Source: Nitriliruptorales bacterium
Lineage (GTDB): Bacteria > Actinomycetota > Nitriliruptoria > Euzebyales > Egibacteraceae
DNA: 12,193 nt
Direction: 5' to 3'
NCBI GenBank assembly: GCA_007126835.1
Contig: SLAO01000166.1
Location: 1-12,193 of the forward strand
Shown: piece after piece, positions 1 through 5,773 of the stretch
Numbering within the stretch: position 1 is the stretch's first letter
Layout: every line of letters begins with the position of its first letter
Notes under the pieces: model-generated
The model's database searches: none
Seen by the model: only the letters and a program-made list of their open reading frames with translations
What the model was told of the DNA's origin: nothing
Position numbers and translations under genes: made by a program

Positions 1-417
1 CACAGCCGGATCGAGGACCTTGGCGGTCGCCGAGGGTGGGGTCGCAGCCGGATCTGGGACCGTGGCGGGGACCGGAGGCGCAGGGGCGGGGGATGGTGGC
101 TGCTGTGGGGGCCTGACCCCGGGGGTGATGACCGTGGCGGCGGCGGTTTGGGCGGCACGCTGCAGGCGCTGCTCGTCGGTGGCAAGGCCGAGCGCCGCAG
201 AGGGGGTCAGCGCAGGCCGGGAAGCCCGCGCCAGCTGCAGGCGCGCGGGATACACACGGATGCCGGACCCTCCGGTGCGGACTGCACGGCGTCGGCGGGT
301 CTCCCATGCGCCACTCGCACGTGGCCCCTCCGGGACGTTAACCTCCCGAAGGTCGGGGATGCCGGACCCCCGGTTAGGGACCCCCAACCGGGGGAAGATT
401 TCATTGCTCTGCGTCAT
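1..417 (-). CDS. Unrecognised Pro/Ala-rich protein, N-terminal part (runs off left edge)
   Basis: An open frame of 139 codons runs from an ATG at 417-415 to the window edge with no stop. I do not recognise it. The N-terminus (MTQSNEIFPRLG) leads into a basic stretch (ETRRRR, about residues 39-44), then an Ala/Leu-rich segment (about 58-95) and a long Pro/Ala-rich stretch from about residue 100 to the edge that looks like a disordered linker. There is no signal peptide or obvious membrane segment, so a cytoplasmic location is the default. A 13-bp direct repeat (258-270 and 357-369) is exactly 33 codons apart and gives an SGI tripeptide at residues 18-20 and 51-53. A second repeat, cagccggatc at 3-12 and 45-54, gives DPA twice. 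No good ribosome site precedes the ATG. Third positions are mostly G/C, which supports coding, but the plus-strand frames here are also open, so it remains a prediction. Confidence 0.5.
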   Translation of the reverse strand, partial: MTQSNEIFPRLGVPNRGSGIPDLREVNVPEGPRASGAWETRRRRAVRTGGSGIRVYPARLQLARASRPALTPSAALGLATDEQRLQRAAQTAAATVITPGVRPPQQPPSPAPAPPVPATVPDPAATPPSATAKVLDPAV

Positions 418-432
418 ATCTACTTACTGAGA

Positions 433-471
433 GGTATCATCTCGGCTCTGCAGCGGTTACGATCCAGTTAC
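433..471 (-). promoter_or_regulatory. GTAAC direct repeat with 11-bp period (possible response-regulator operator) and weak -10
   Basis: On the minus strand GTAAC occurs twice, separated by six bases (plus coordinates 467-471 and 456-460), so the half-sites face the same side of the helix. This is the layout of OmpR-family operators. It resembles the actinobacterial GlnR box (gTnAC-n6-GaAAC), with one mismatch in the second half-site. A weak -10-like GATACC (433-438) lies between it and the ATG at 417. The regulator assignment is inference. Confidence 0.3.
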
Positions 472-530
472 AGGGCGGGGCCTTGGGGGGGCATCGGCAG
501 GCGCCCCGGAGTTCTTGACGAGGTGGCCCT

Positions 531-591
531 GCAGGTGGGCGAGGCGGGCGAGGTGGGCGAGGCGGGCCAGGCGGGCGAGGCGGGTAGGCGG
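531..591. repeat. 9-bp tandem repeat (gcgaggcgg), about 6-7 copies
   Basis: Near-identical 9-bp units fill the 60 bp before the 602 gene: a partial unit at 531-538, full units at 539-547, 548-556, 557-565, 566-574 and 575-583 differing by at most one base, then a partial unit at 584-591. The plus strand is purine-rich and offers several GAGG-like cores, the last being about 11 bp from the ATG. Read as protein, each frame gives low-complexity tripeptide repeats, so it is most likely non-coding. It is a candidate for copy-number variation between strains. Confidence 0.8.
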
Positions 592-601
592 TGGTGCGAC
601 G

Positions 602-1255
602 ATGAGTGACCTTCCCGAGGTACAGCGCGCGTTGCGCGCCACCGAGGGCGTCGCCCACGCGCGCGTCGTATGGCCCGACCCGGAAGGTCCGGCGCATCTG
701 ACCGTTTCATTCGTCGACGCAGCCGACGAACCCGCGGTGACCCGGGAGGTGCTCGACGTCCTCCGGCGGGTCGGGAACGTCGACCTCGACACCCTCGAGG
801 TCGTGCTCGACGAGGCCACCGAGCCGCAAGGCGTGATGGAGCGGCCGGTGTTCGAGGGTCTCTCACTCGACCGGCACGAGCTCGACTCCGCTGTGACGGT
901 GACGCTGCGGTGGCGGGGCCGTCAGGTCTCCGGCGAGGCCACCGGGCTGGCGAGCTTTCGTCATGCGCCGCGCACCGCCGCCGAGGCGACCCTCGTGGCG
1001 TTGCGCAAGCTACTGCCCCCGACCGTCCGGGCGCAGCTCGAATGGCTCGAGGTCACCGAGATTGGTGCGCCCCGCGAACGGCTCGTGCAAGCCGCCGTTA
1101 CCGTGCTCACGCATACCGAAGAGAACGCCCACGTCGGTTCGGCGATCGTGCGGGGAGACGTCCGGGAGGCGGCCGTGCGGGCGACCCTGGACGCGGTCAA
1201 TCGGCGCTTGGGTCTCCTCCTCGCCCGAGAGTCCGCGTTGGAACGAGCGAGCTGA
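602..1255 (+). CDS. Unrecognised 217-aa protein with an internal beta-beta-alpha duplication
   Basis: I cannot name this family. The frame is open back to a TTG at 515, but that extension is only translated 9-bp repeat (Arg/Ala/Trp runs). The ATG at 602 (MSDLPEVQRAL) is therefore the likely start. Residues 1-70 look like a small alpha/beta domain with predicted strands at ARVVW and LTVSF and a helix at EVLDVLRRVG. Residues 97-138 (AVTVTLRWRGRQ, then RTAAEATLVALRKLL) and 163-205 (QAAVTVLTHTEE, then REAAVRATLDAVNRRLG) have the same strand-turn-strand-helix order and a shared (A/E)A..ATL.A(L/V).(R/K).L helix pattern, suggesting a duplicated unit. No signal peptide, membrane segment or cysteine is present, so it is probably cytoplasmic. 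A ligand-binding or dimerisation role is possible but cannot be shown. It precedes fxsA on the same strand with an 86-bp gap. Confidence 0.75.
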   Translation: MSDLPEVQRALRATEGVAHARVVWPDPEGPAHLTVSFVDAADEPAVTREVLDVLRRVGNVDLDTLEVVLDEATEPQGVMERPVFEGLSLDRHELDSAVTVTLRWRGRQVSGEATGLASFRHAPRTAAEATLVALRKLLPPTVRAQLEWLEVTEIGAPRERLVQAAVTVLTHTEENAHVGSAIVRGDVREAAVRATLDAVNRRLGLLLARESALERAS

Positions 1256-1262
1256 CGGGCAC

Positions 1263-1304
1263 GCTCGCCGGCGCGAGCCGACGCCGTAGACTGGCGGCTA
1301 CGGC
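1263..1304 (+). terminator. Two adjacent stem-loops after the 602 gene, with a TAGACT -10-like box
   Basis: gctcgc (1263-1268) pairs with gcgagc (1273-1278) over a 4-nt loop, and gccgtag (1283-1289) pairs with ctacggc (1298-1304) over an 8-nt loop. There is no T-tract, so termination is only suggested. TAGACT (1287-1292) fits the actinobacterial -10 pattern TAnnnT and would place a start near 1299, about 43 nt before fxsA. No convincing -35 is visible. Confidence 0.3.
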
Positions 1305-1341
1305 CGATGCCGTCGACATGTCCCACGGCCCGGAGCACGGC

Positions 1342-1845
1342 ATGCCCCTCTTGTTGTTCCTCCTGATCCTCGTCGTCCCGCTGGCGGAGCTGTGGATCCT
1401 CATCGAGGTGGGTGGTGTCATCGGCGTGCCGGGCACGATCGTCGCTCTGCTCGGGATCTCGCTGGTCGGCGCTGCCCTCGTGCGCCGCGAAGGCTGGAAG
1501 GCGTGGAACCGGTTCCGCACCGCGGTCGGCGAGGGTCGCGTGCCGGCTGGCGAGGTCGTCGACGGCGCCTTGCTGGTGCTCGGCGGCGCCTTGCTGCTGA
1601 CCCCCGGGTTCCTCACTGATGCGGTGGGACTGGCGCTGGTGATCCCACTGACCCGCATGGCGTTGCGAGGCCTCGTGCGCCGGCGTGTGACCGTGATCGC
1701 CGGGGGTGGCGGCACGCGTGGGGCGGAGGGCGGACGTCGAGACTCACGCGGTGGCGCACGCGACGGCGACGTCGTCGACGTCGAGGTGGTGCGCGTCGAG
1801 CGGGACGAGCCCAAGCGGCTGGACGACGGCGACGAATCGCGGTGA
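1342..1845 (+). CDS. fxsA: FxsA family cytoplasmic-membrane protein
   Basis: This 167-aa membrane protein belongs to the FxsA family. E. coli FxsA was named for suppressing F-plasmid exclusion of phage T7; its normal biochemical role is unclear. Residues 1-22 and about 27-47 are two closely spaced hydrophobic segments. A short polar loop (GWKAWNRFRTAVGEGRVPAGEVVDG) leads into the hydrophobic family signature LLLTPGFLTDAVGLALVIP at about 84-102. The tail from about 110 is Arg/Gly-rich, then acidic (DGDVVDVEVVRVE), and should be cytoplasmic. An ATG at 1318 is in frame but has no ribosome site. The ATG at 1342 has GGAG (1332-1335) six bases upstream and puts the first hydrophobic segment at the very N-terminus, as in the family, so I chose it. 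The conserved core is confident; function in this host is unknown. Confidence 0.9.
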   Translation: MPLLLFLLILVVPLAELWILIEVGGVIGVPGTIVALLGISLVGAALVRREGWKAWNRFRTAVGEGRVPAGEVVDGALLVLGGALLLTPGFLTDAVGLALVIPLTRMALRGLVRRRVTVIAGGGGTRGAEGGRRDSRGGARDGDVVDVEVVRVERDEPKRLDDGDESR

Positions 1846-1857
1846 TCGTGCAGGCTA

Positions 1858-1872
1858 CGCCGGCTGCCGGCG
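1858..1872. other. Perfect short hairpin between fxsA and the HAD gene
   Basis: cgccgg (1858-1863) and ccggcg (1867-1872) are perfect inverted arms around a 3-nt loop, 13 bp after the fxsA stop. No T-run follows. It may be a weak attenuating or RNA-stabilising structure; short GC palindromes also arise by chance at this base composition. Confidence 0.3.
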
Positions 1873-1941
1873 GATGGCGCCGCATGCCCGGAGGAGGCCG
1901 GGGCTCGGCATGGTGGGGTACCGCGGGAAGGAAGCACAGGG

Positions 1942-2757
1942 ATGACTCAGGCAGCCGCGTTCTTTGACCTCGACCGAACGCTGATGCAGGGCTCGAGCGC
2001 GTACTACTTCGGAAAGGCCTGCTACCGCGAGGGTTTGCTGCCCTTGCCACGCCTGTTGGCCGACGGGGCCAGTGGGATGCTGTTCAAGCTGTTCGGTGCT
2101 TCCGACGAGAAGTCCGAGGCGCTGCGCGACCGTATCCTCGAAAGCGTCACCGGCCACGAGGTCGAGGCCTTCCAGCGCCTTGCGCCACAGGTCATCGAGG
2201 AACTGCTCCCCCGCATCACCCCCGAAGCGCAAACGCTGCTCGACATGCACTCGGAGGCCGGTCGGGACGTGTGGATCGTCTCGGCGAGTCCAGTGGAGAT
2301 CGTCGCGGAGCTAGCCAACGCGTTGGACCTCACCGGAGGCCTTGGCACCGTCTCTGAGATCGTGGACGGGACCTACACCGGACGGCTCGACGGGCCGTTC
2401 TGCTACGGGGAGGGCAAGGCCGAGCGCATCCGCTGGGTCGTCGGTGAGCGCGGCTATGACCTCACCAGCTGCTACGCCTACTCGGACTCCGCCAGCGACC
2501 TGCCCATGATGCAACTGGTCGGCAACCCCGTGGCGGTCAACCCCGACCGGCCGATGATGGCGGTGGCTCACCGGCGCGGGTGGCCCGTGGTGGAGTTCAA
2601 CCGGCAGGCCAAGCAGATCGTCCGTCTTGCGACCGCGGGGGCGGTGGGCTCCGCTGCGGCCGCCGCCGGGTACGCGGGGGGTCGCATCCACGGGCGCCGG
2701 CTGGCCGACCGGGCCAGACTCGTGCCGCCGCCTCGTCGCCTGCTCTCCCGTGGCTGA
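1942..2757 (+). CDS. HAD-IB family (SerB-like) phosphatase
   Basis: A 271-aa haloacid dehalogenase-superfamily phosphohydrolase with all four HAD motifs. Motif I is FFDLDRTL with nucleophile D9 and acid/base D11. Motif II is VSASP (S114-P117). Motif III is the Lys of GEGKAERI (K159). Motif IV is YSDSASDLPMM (D182 and D186, Mg2+ binding). The helical cap between motifs I and II fits subclass IB, the group of phosphoserine phosphatase. The substrate cannot be read from the sequence; small phosphomonoesters or phospholipid head groups are typical of relatives. The C-terminus has an Ala/Gly-rich hydrophobic stretch (about 231-247) followed by a basic tail (GRRLADRARL, PPRRLLSRG), which could allow membrane association. 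AGGAAG (1929-1934) is seven bases before the ATG. The stop overlaps the next start by eight bases, so the two genes are probably translationally coupled. Confidence 0.92.
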   Translation: MTQAAAFFDLDRTLMQGSSAYYFGKACYREGLLPLPRLLADGASGMLFKLFGASDEKSEALRDRILESVTGHEVEAFQRLAPQVIEELLPRITPEAQTLLDMHSEAGRDVWIVSASPVEIVAELANALDLTGGLGTVSEIVDGTYTGRLDGPFCYGEGKAERIRWVVGERGYDLTSCYAYSDSASDLPMMQLVGNPVAVNPDRPMMAVAHRRGWPVVEFNRQAKQIVRLATAGAVGSAAAAAGYAGGRIHGRRLADRARLVPPPRRLLSRG

Positions 2758-3844
2758 GCCCGCTACCCACCCGGCGTCGTTTGCCTACCGTGACCACTTG
2801 GTGGCGCTGGTCGCGCGGAGCGAAGCGGCCGCCGCCCGGCTCGCTCTGGCAGTCCCTGAGCGCCGGTTTGAGCTGCGAGCGCAGGCTCGGCGGGACGCGG
2901 CCCGGTGGTCCGCGCGACTGGACGGCAGCCCGCTGACCGACCAGGCCGCCCACCGCGTCGACGTGGCCGGTGGCGCCGCGAGCCGTCCGCCGCTGCGGCC
3001 CGCCGACCAGCGTGGCAGCTGGGCGCAGGCGTTGCGCATCGACGGGATGGCCACCGAAGAGGTTGCCGAGCTGGAGTACGCCAACGCGCTGGCAACCTAC
3101 GCCGCCGAGGAGGATCTGGCGTCCGTCCTGCCGCGCGACCCCGCGGGGGTGCTGGCGGCGTTGCATGGCCGCCTGGTGGAAGGCCTCGTGGAGCCCGAGG
3201 CAATCGGACGTCTTCGTCCGATGGCCCTCGACGTCCACGACGGCGCGCAGGGACAGGTGCTCTACCGCACGCCCGACCCGGCGCGCCTCCCCGAGCTGTT
3301 CGAGGCGTTAACCACCTGGTTGGGCGGGCCGAGCGCGGACAAGCCAGCCCTCGTCGTCGCGGGAATCGTGCACGGCCGCCTGCTCGAATGGCAGCCGTTC
3401 GTCGCGGCCAACGGCCGCGTAGCCCGCGCCGCATCCAGGATGGTACTGCGGTGGCGAGGCGTGGATCCGTGGGGGGTCGCCGTCCCGGAGCGAGCGCTCG
3501 CGGCCGACGCCCTCGGCTACCACCGGGAGGTTGCTGCCACGATCCGCCGCCGCGGTGACTTGACGCCGTGGCTGGAGCGCACGGGCGAGGCCGTGGCCGA
3601 CGCACTCGAGGCAGCCGCCGACGCGGCGCATGGATTCGGCGCACCGAGCCCGCCGCCCGAAGCCCTGGACGGCATCGCGGGACTGGCCCCGGGGGAGGCT
3701 GTCACGGTGCCGACGTACGCCCGTGGCCGGGGGCTGGACCGCGAGACTGCGCGCAGCGAGCTCGAGGCACTTCGCCGCAGTGGGTTCCTGCGCCACGAGC
3801 CCGGCACACAAGGGCTGCGCCTGCGCCGCAGCGGGGACCTCTGA
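2750..3844 (+). CDS. Fic-fold protein lacking the catalytic histidine
   Basis: This 364-aa protein has a Fic domain in the middle (about residues 100-290). The Fic active-site loop, normally HPFxxGNGRxxR, reads QPFVAANGRVAR at 215-226. The catalytic His is Gln (codon CAG at 3392-3394) and the first Gly is Ala, while NGR and the second Arg are kept. Upstream, ALRIDGMATEEV (94-105) sits where class II Fic proteins carry the inhibitory (S/T)xxxE(G/N) helix; here it is AxxxDG, so that motif is weakened too. Residues about 305-360 look like a winged helix (GLDRETARSELEALRRSGFL). Canonical Fic enzymes transfer AMP to target hydroxyls; without His that is unlikely. The GTG at 2750 overlaps the HAD stop and follows the last codons of that gene; the longer upstream frame only shadows the HAD gene. 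No Shine-Dalgarno is visible, consistent with coupling. I infer a regulatory or binding role with the HAD partner. Confidence 0.78.
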   Translation: MAEPATHPASFAYRDHLVALVARSEAAAARLALAVPERRFELRAQARRDAARWSARLDGSPLTDQAAHRVDVAGGAASRPPLRPADQRGSWAQALRIDGMATEEVAELEYANALATYAAEEDLASVLPRDPAGVLAALHGRLVEGLVEPEAIGRLRPMALDVHDGAQGQVLYRTPDPARLPELFEALTTWLGGPSADKPALVVAGIVHGRLLEWQPFVAANGRVARAASRMVLRWRGVDPWGVAVPERALAADALGYHREVAATIRRRGDLTPWLERTGEAVADALEAAADAAHGFGAPSPPPEALDGIAGLAPGEAVTVPTYARGRGLDRETARSELEALRRSGFLRHEPGTQGLRLRRSGDL

Positions 3845-3890
3845 GCTGGGCCGGTGGGCCGGCCGTTGCCGGACCTCGGGTCGTTTGATG

Positions 3891-3909
3891 GGACAGGGTC
3901 CCCCTGTCC
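3891..3909 (+). terminator. Stem-loop terminator candidate after the HAD/Fic-like pair
   Basis: ggacaggg (3891-3898) pairs perfectly with ccctgtcc (3902-3909) across a 3-nt loop, 46 bp after the Fic-like stop. It is followed by tgtcgtcc rather than a T-tract, as is common in high-GC actinobacteria. The rest of the 194-bp gap (3845-4038) holds no convincing gene. A GATAAC-like -10 at 3997-4002 may serve the lipoprotein gene but lacks a clear -35. Confidence 0.45.
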
Positions 3910-4038
3910 TGTCGTCCACGAAGCAGGACGGCCGCGTCTGGGCATGGTTTCTCGTGAGGCGCCAGGAGCGCCCAGCGGTGGCCGTACGGGTCACCGCGAT
4001 AACCAGAAGTCCCAGACGACAACCGCGAGGTGTCAATC

Positions 4039-4278
4039 ATGCGTAAGAACTTTGTAGCCGCGCTGCTTGCAGGCTTGCTTGCCCTGTCGGTCGCCGCGTG
4101 CGAGCCAGAAGACGACGCCGTCGATGATCCGCTAGAGAACGACGTCGAGGAGCCGGAGAACGGCGAGATGGACGACGGTCTCGAGGACGACGAGTTCGAG
4201 GACGACGAGCTCGAGGACGACGAGATGGACGACGATCTCGAGGACGATGACCTCGAGGACGACAACGACGACGCGTAA
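4039..4278 (+). CDS. Small, extremely acidic lipoprotein with LEDDE-type repeats
   Basis: A 79-aa protein with a classic lipoprotein signal: basic MRKN, hydrophobic core FVAALLAGLLALS, then lipobox VAAC with lipidated C21. The mature part is about 59 residues, of which I count 38 Asp/Glu and no Lys/Arg. From about residue 48 it is built of five-residue units: LEDDE, FEDDE, LEDDE, a four-residue MDDD, LEDDD and LEDDN. No catalytic domain can be present. It would form a negatively charged brush on the outer face of the membrane, with plausible roles in divalent-cation or cationic-peptide binding, but no function is recognised. A GTG at 4030 is in frame, but GAGG (4027-4030) stands eight bases before the ATG at 4039, so that start is preferred. 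It is followed by a strong hairpin. Confidence 0.82.
   Translation: MRKNFVAALLAGLLALSVAACEPEDDAVDDPLENDVEEPENGEMDDGLEDDEFEDDELEDDEMDDDLEDDDLEDDNDDA
4180..4266 (+). repeat. In-frame 15-bp minisatellite encoding the acidic repeats
   Basis: 15-bp units of the form ctcgaggacgacgag run at 4180-4194, 4195-4209 and 4210-4224, are interrupted by a 12-bp unit (4225-4236), and resume at 4237-4251 and 4252-4266. All lengths are multiples of three, so unit gain or loss would lengthen or shorten the acidic tail without a frameshift. Confidence 0.8.
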
Positions 4279-4313
4279 GACTGACGCATCCGCGAGTTCT
4301 ATCGCGTTGTCAC

Positions 4314-4344
4314 ATCGACCCCCGGCAGCTTGCCGGGGGTCGAT
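4314..4344. terminator. Strong stem-loop between convergent genes (probable bidirectional terminator)
   Basis: A perfect 14-bp inverted repeat (4314-4327 with 4331-4344, loop gct) lies between the lipoprotein stop (4278) and the convergent pncB stop (4384). The stem is largely C/G. There is no T-tract on either side, so termination probably depends on the stem alone. It is the most stable small hairpin in the window. Confidence 0.75.
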
Positions 4345-4383
4345 TGATTCCGACGCTCTGTGGTGACTGGCGCCCCGCCGAGG

Positions 4384-5688
4384 TCACGCGCGCATCTTCG
4401 CCGTCAGCTGTTGGCGAAGAGACTCCAGCCGCTCGGTGCGCCGGACGGTCCAGTGCGGCGGGGCGTCGACCCTCGCCAGGTCCCGTCGGCAGCTGGCGGC
4501 GAGCTCGTCCACGGGGGCGGGGTCGAACAGCCGGCGACCGTCGGCCATGGCCGGCAGCAGGAGCGGCTCCCCGGGCACGTCGTCGTCCTCGAGGCCGATC
4601 ACGTCGCCGCTCTCCTGGCGCCACACCTGCTTGCGTCCAGGGTTCGTGGCCTTCTCGGGGGTCCCCGAGAGCTTCATCACCGGCGTGCCGGAGACCTCTG
4701 AGAGCTTGTACACGCCCGAGAAGGCGGGGTCCTGACGGGCGGTGACCAGGGCGGTGCCCACGCCGTACCCGTCGATCGGTGCGTTGGCTTCCTCGAGCGC
4801 GCCGACCTTGAGCGCGTCCAGGTCACCCGACGCGAGGATCTGCGTGTCGGGAAACCCCGCGTCGTCGAGGCGGCTGCGGACCTCCTTGGCCAGGTGCTCG
4901 AGGTCGCCGGAGTCCAGGCGCACACCGCCGAGGCGGTGCCCTCGCTCGTCTAGCTCGCGGGCCACCTCGATCGCATGTGGCAGCCCGACCTTGAGCGTGT
5001 CGTAGGTGTCGAGCAGCAGCACGCAGTCGTCGGGGAAGACCTCGGCGTAGGCGCGGAAGGCGTCGATCTCGCGCTCCCAGGCCATGATCCACGAGTGCGC
5101 CTGAGTCCCCGAGACCGCCAGGTCGTAGCGCCGCGCAGCCTCGACGTTGGAGGTCGCGGCGCACCCGCCGATCATCGCGGCTCGCGTGGCGGTGATCGCG
5201 CCGTCGGGACCGTGCGCCCGACGTGCCCCGAACTCGAGAACGGGCTTGCCGCGAGCGGCGGTGGACACCTGCAGGGAGTTGCTCGCGATCAGCGACGAGT
5301 ACGCGATCCGGTTGATCAACGCGGTCTCGATCAGCTGGCCCTCGCCCAACGGGGCCTCGACGCGCACGAGCGGCTCGTCGCCGAAGACGATCGAGCCCTC
5401 CGGGATCGCCCACACGTCGCCGGTGAAGCGAAGGTCGGCCAACCACGACAAGAACGCGTCGTCGAAGCGGTCGAGCGATCGCAGGTAGGAGATGTCGGCG
5501 TCGTCGAACGCGAAGCGCTCGAGGTGGTCAAGGACCGGGTCGAGCCCGGCGCACACGACGTAGTCAACCCCTTGCGGGTTGTGCCGGAAGAACAAGTCGA
5601 AGACCGCCGGTTCCTCGGCCCGGCCACTGGCGTGATAGCCGGCCATCATCGTCAGCTCGTAGAAGTCGGTGAACAGTGCGTCGGACAC
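4384..5688 (-). CDS. pncB: Nicotinate phosphoribosyltransferase (NAD salvage)
   Basis: A 434-aa cytoplasmic enzyme that joins nicotinate and phosphoribosyl pyrophosphate, with ATP hydrolysis, to give nicotinate mononucleotide in the Preiss-Handler NAD salvage route. Family hallmarks in order: TDFYELTMM (7-15); the substrate-contact region LEFGARRAHG (151-160); SGTQAHSW (193-200), whose H198 matches the phosphorylated catalytic His; the phosphate-binding barrel strand VRLDSGDL (256-263); ILASGDLD (284-291); and IDGYGVGT (305-312). The length is normal and nothing is missing. The GTG at 5688 (MSDALFTDFYEL) starts the family N-terminus; upstream the frame has no better start, and the ribosome site is weak (a run of G about seven bases before). 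It lies 85 bp downstream of uvrD2 on the same strand with no clear terminator between, so co-transcription is plausible. Confidence 0.95.
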   Translation of the reverse strand: MSDALFTDFYELTMMAGYHASGRAEEPAVFDLFFRHNPQGVDYVVCAGLDPVLDHLERFAFDDADISYLRSLDRFDDAFLSWLADLRFTGDVWAIPEGSIVFGDEPLVRVEAPLGEGQLIETALINRIAYSSLIASNSLQVSTAARGKPVLEFGARRAHGPDGAITATRAAMIGGCAATSNVEAARRYDLAVSGTQAHSWIMAWEREIDAFRAYAEVFPDDCVLLLDTYDTLKVGLPHAIEVARELDERGHRLGGVRLDSGDLEHLAKEVRSRLDDAGFPDTQILASGDLDALKVGALEEANAPIDGYGVGTALVTARQDPAFSGVYKLSEVSGTPVMKLSGTPEKATNPGRKQVWRQESGDVIGLEDDDVPGEPLLLPAMADGRRLFDPAPVDELAASCRRDLARVDAPPHWTVRRTERLESLRQQLTAKMRA

Positions 5689-5773
5689 GCGTCGACCCCC
5701 GGGGAAGGCTGGTGGGGCTGGCTCTCGGCCCTGCGACCGTACCGCACCCAGTGAGCGGCCGTCCCGTCAGGCG

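Noticed and set aside
531..591. CRISPR-like repeat array
   Set aside because: The units are 9 bp, directly adjacent and have no spacers, so this is a simple tandem repeat. No cas genes are present.
515..601. N-terminal extension of the 602 gene from a TTG at 515
   Set aside because: The extra 29 residues are only Arg/Ala/Trp repeats from the tandem repeat. The ATG at 602 gives a normal N-terminus.
20..609. Plus-strand open frames at 20-430 and 148-609
   Set aside because: They are Gly/Ala/Arg-rich, overlap the left-edge minus frame, lack ribosome sites, and the second ends in translated 9-bp repeat (GEAGEVGEA). The minus frame has a more natural N-terminus, although that choice is not certain.
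2750..3844. Fic toxin of a toxin-antitoxin pair
   Set aside because: The catalytic His is Gln, the inhibitory motif is altered and the partner gene is a HAD phosphatase, not a small antitoxin. A classical AMPylating toxin is unlikely.
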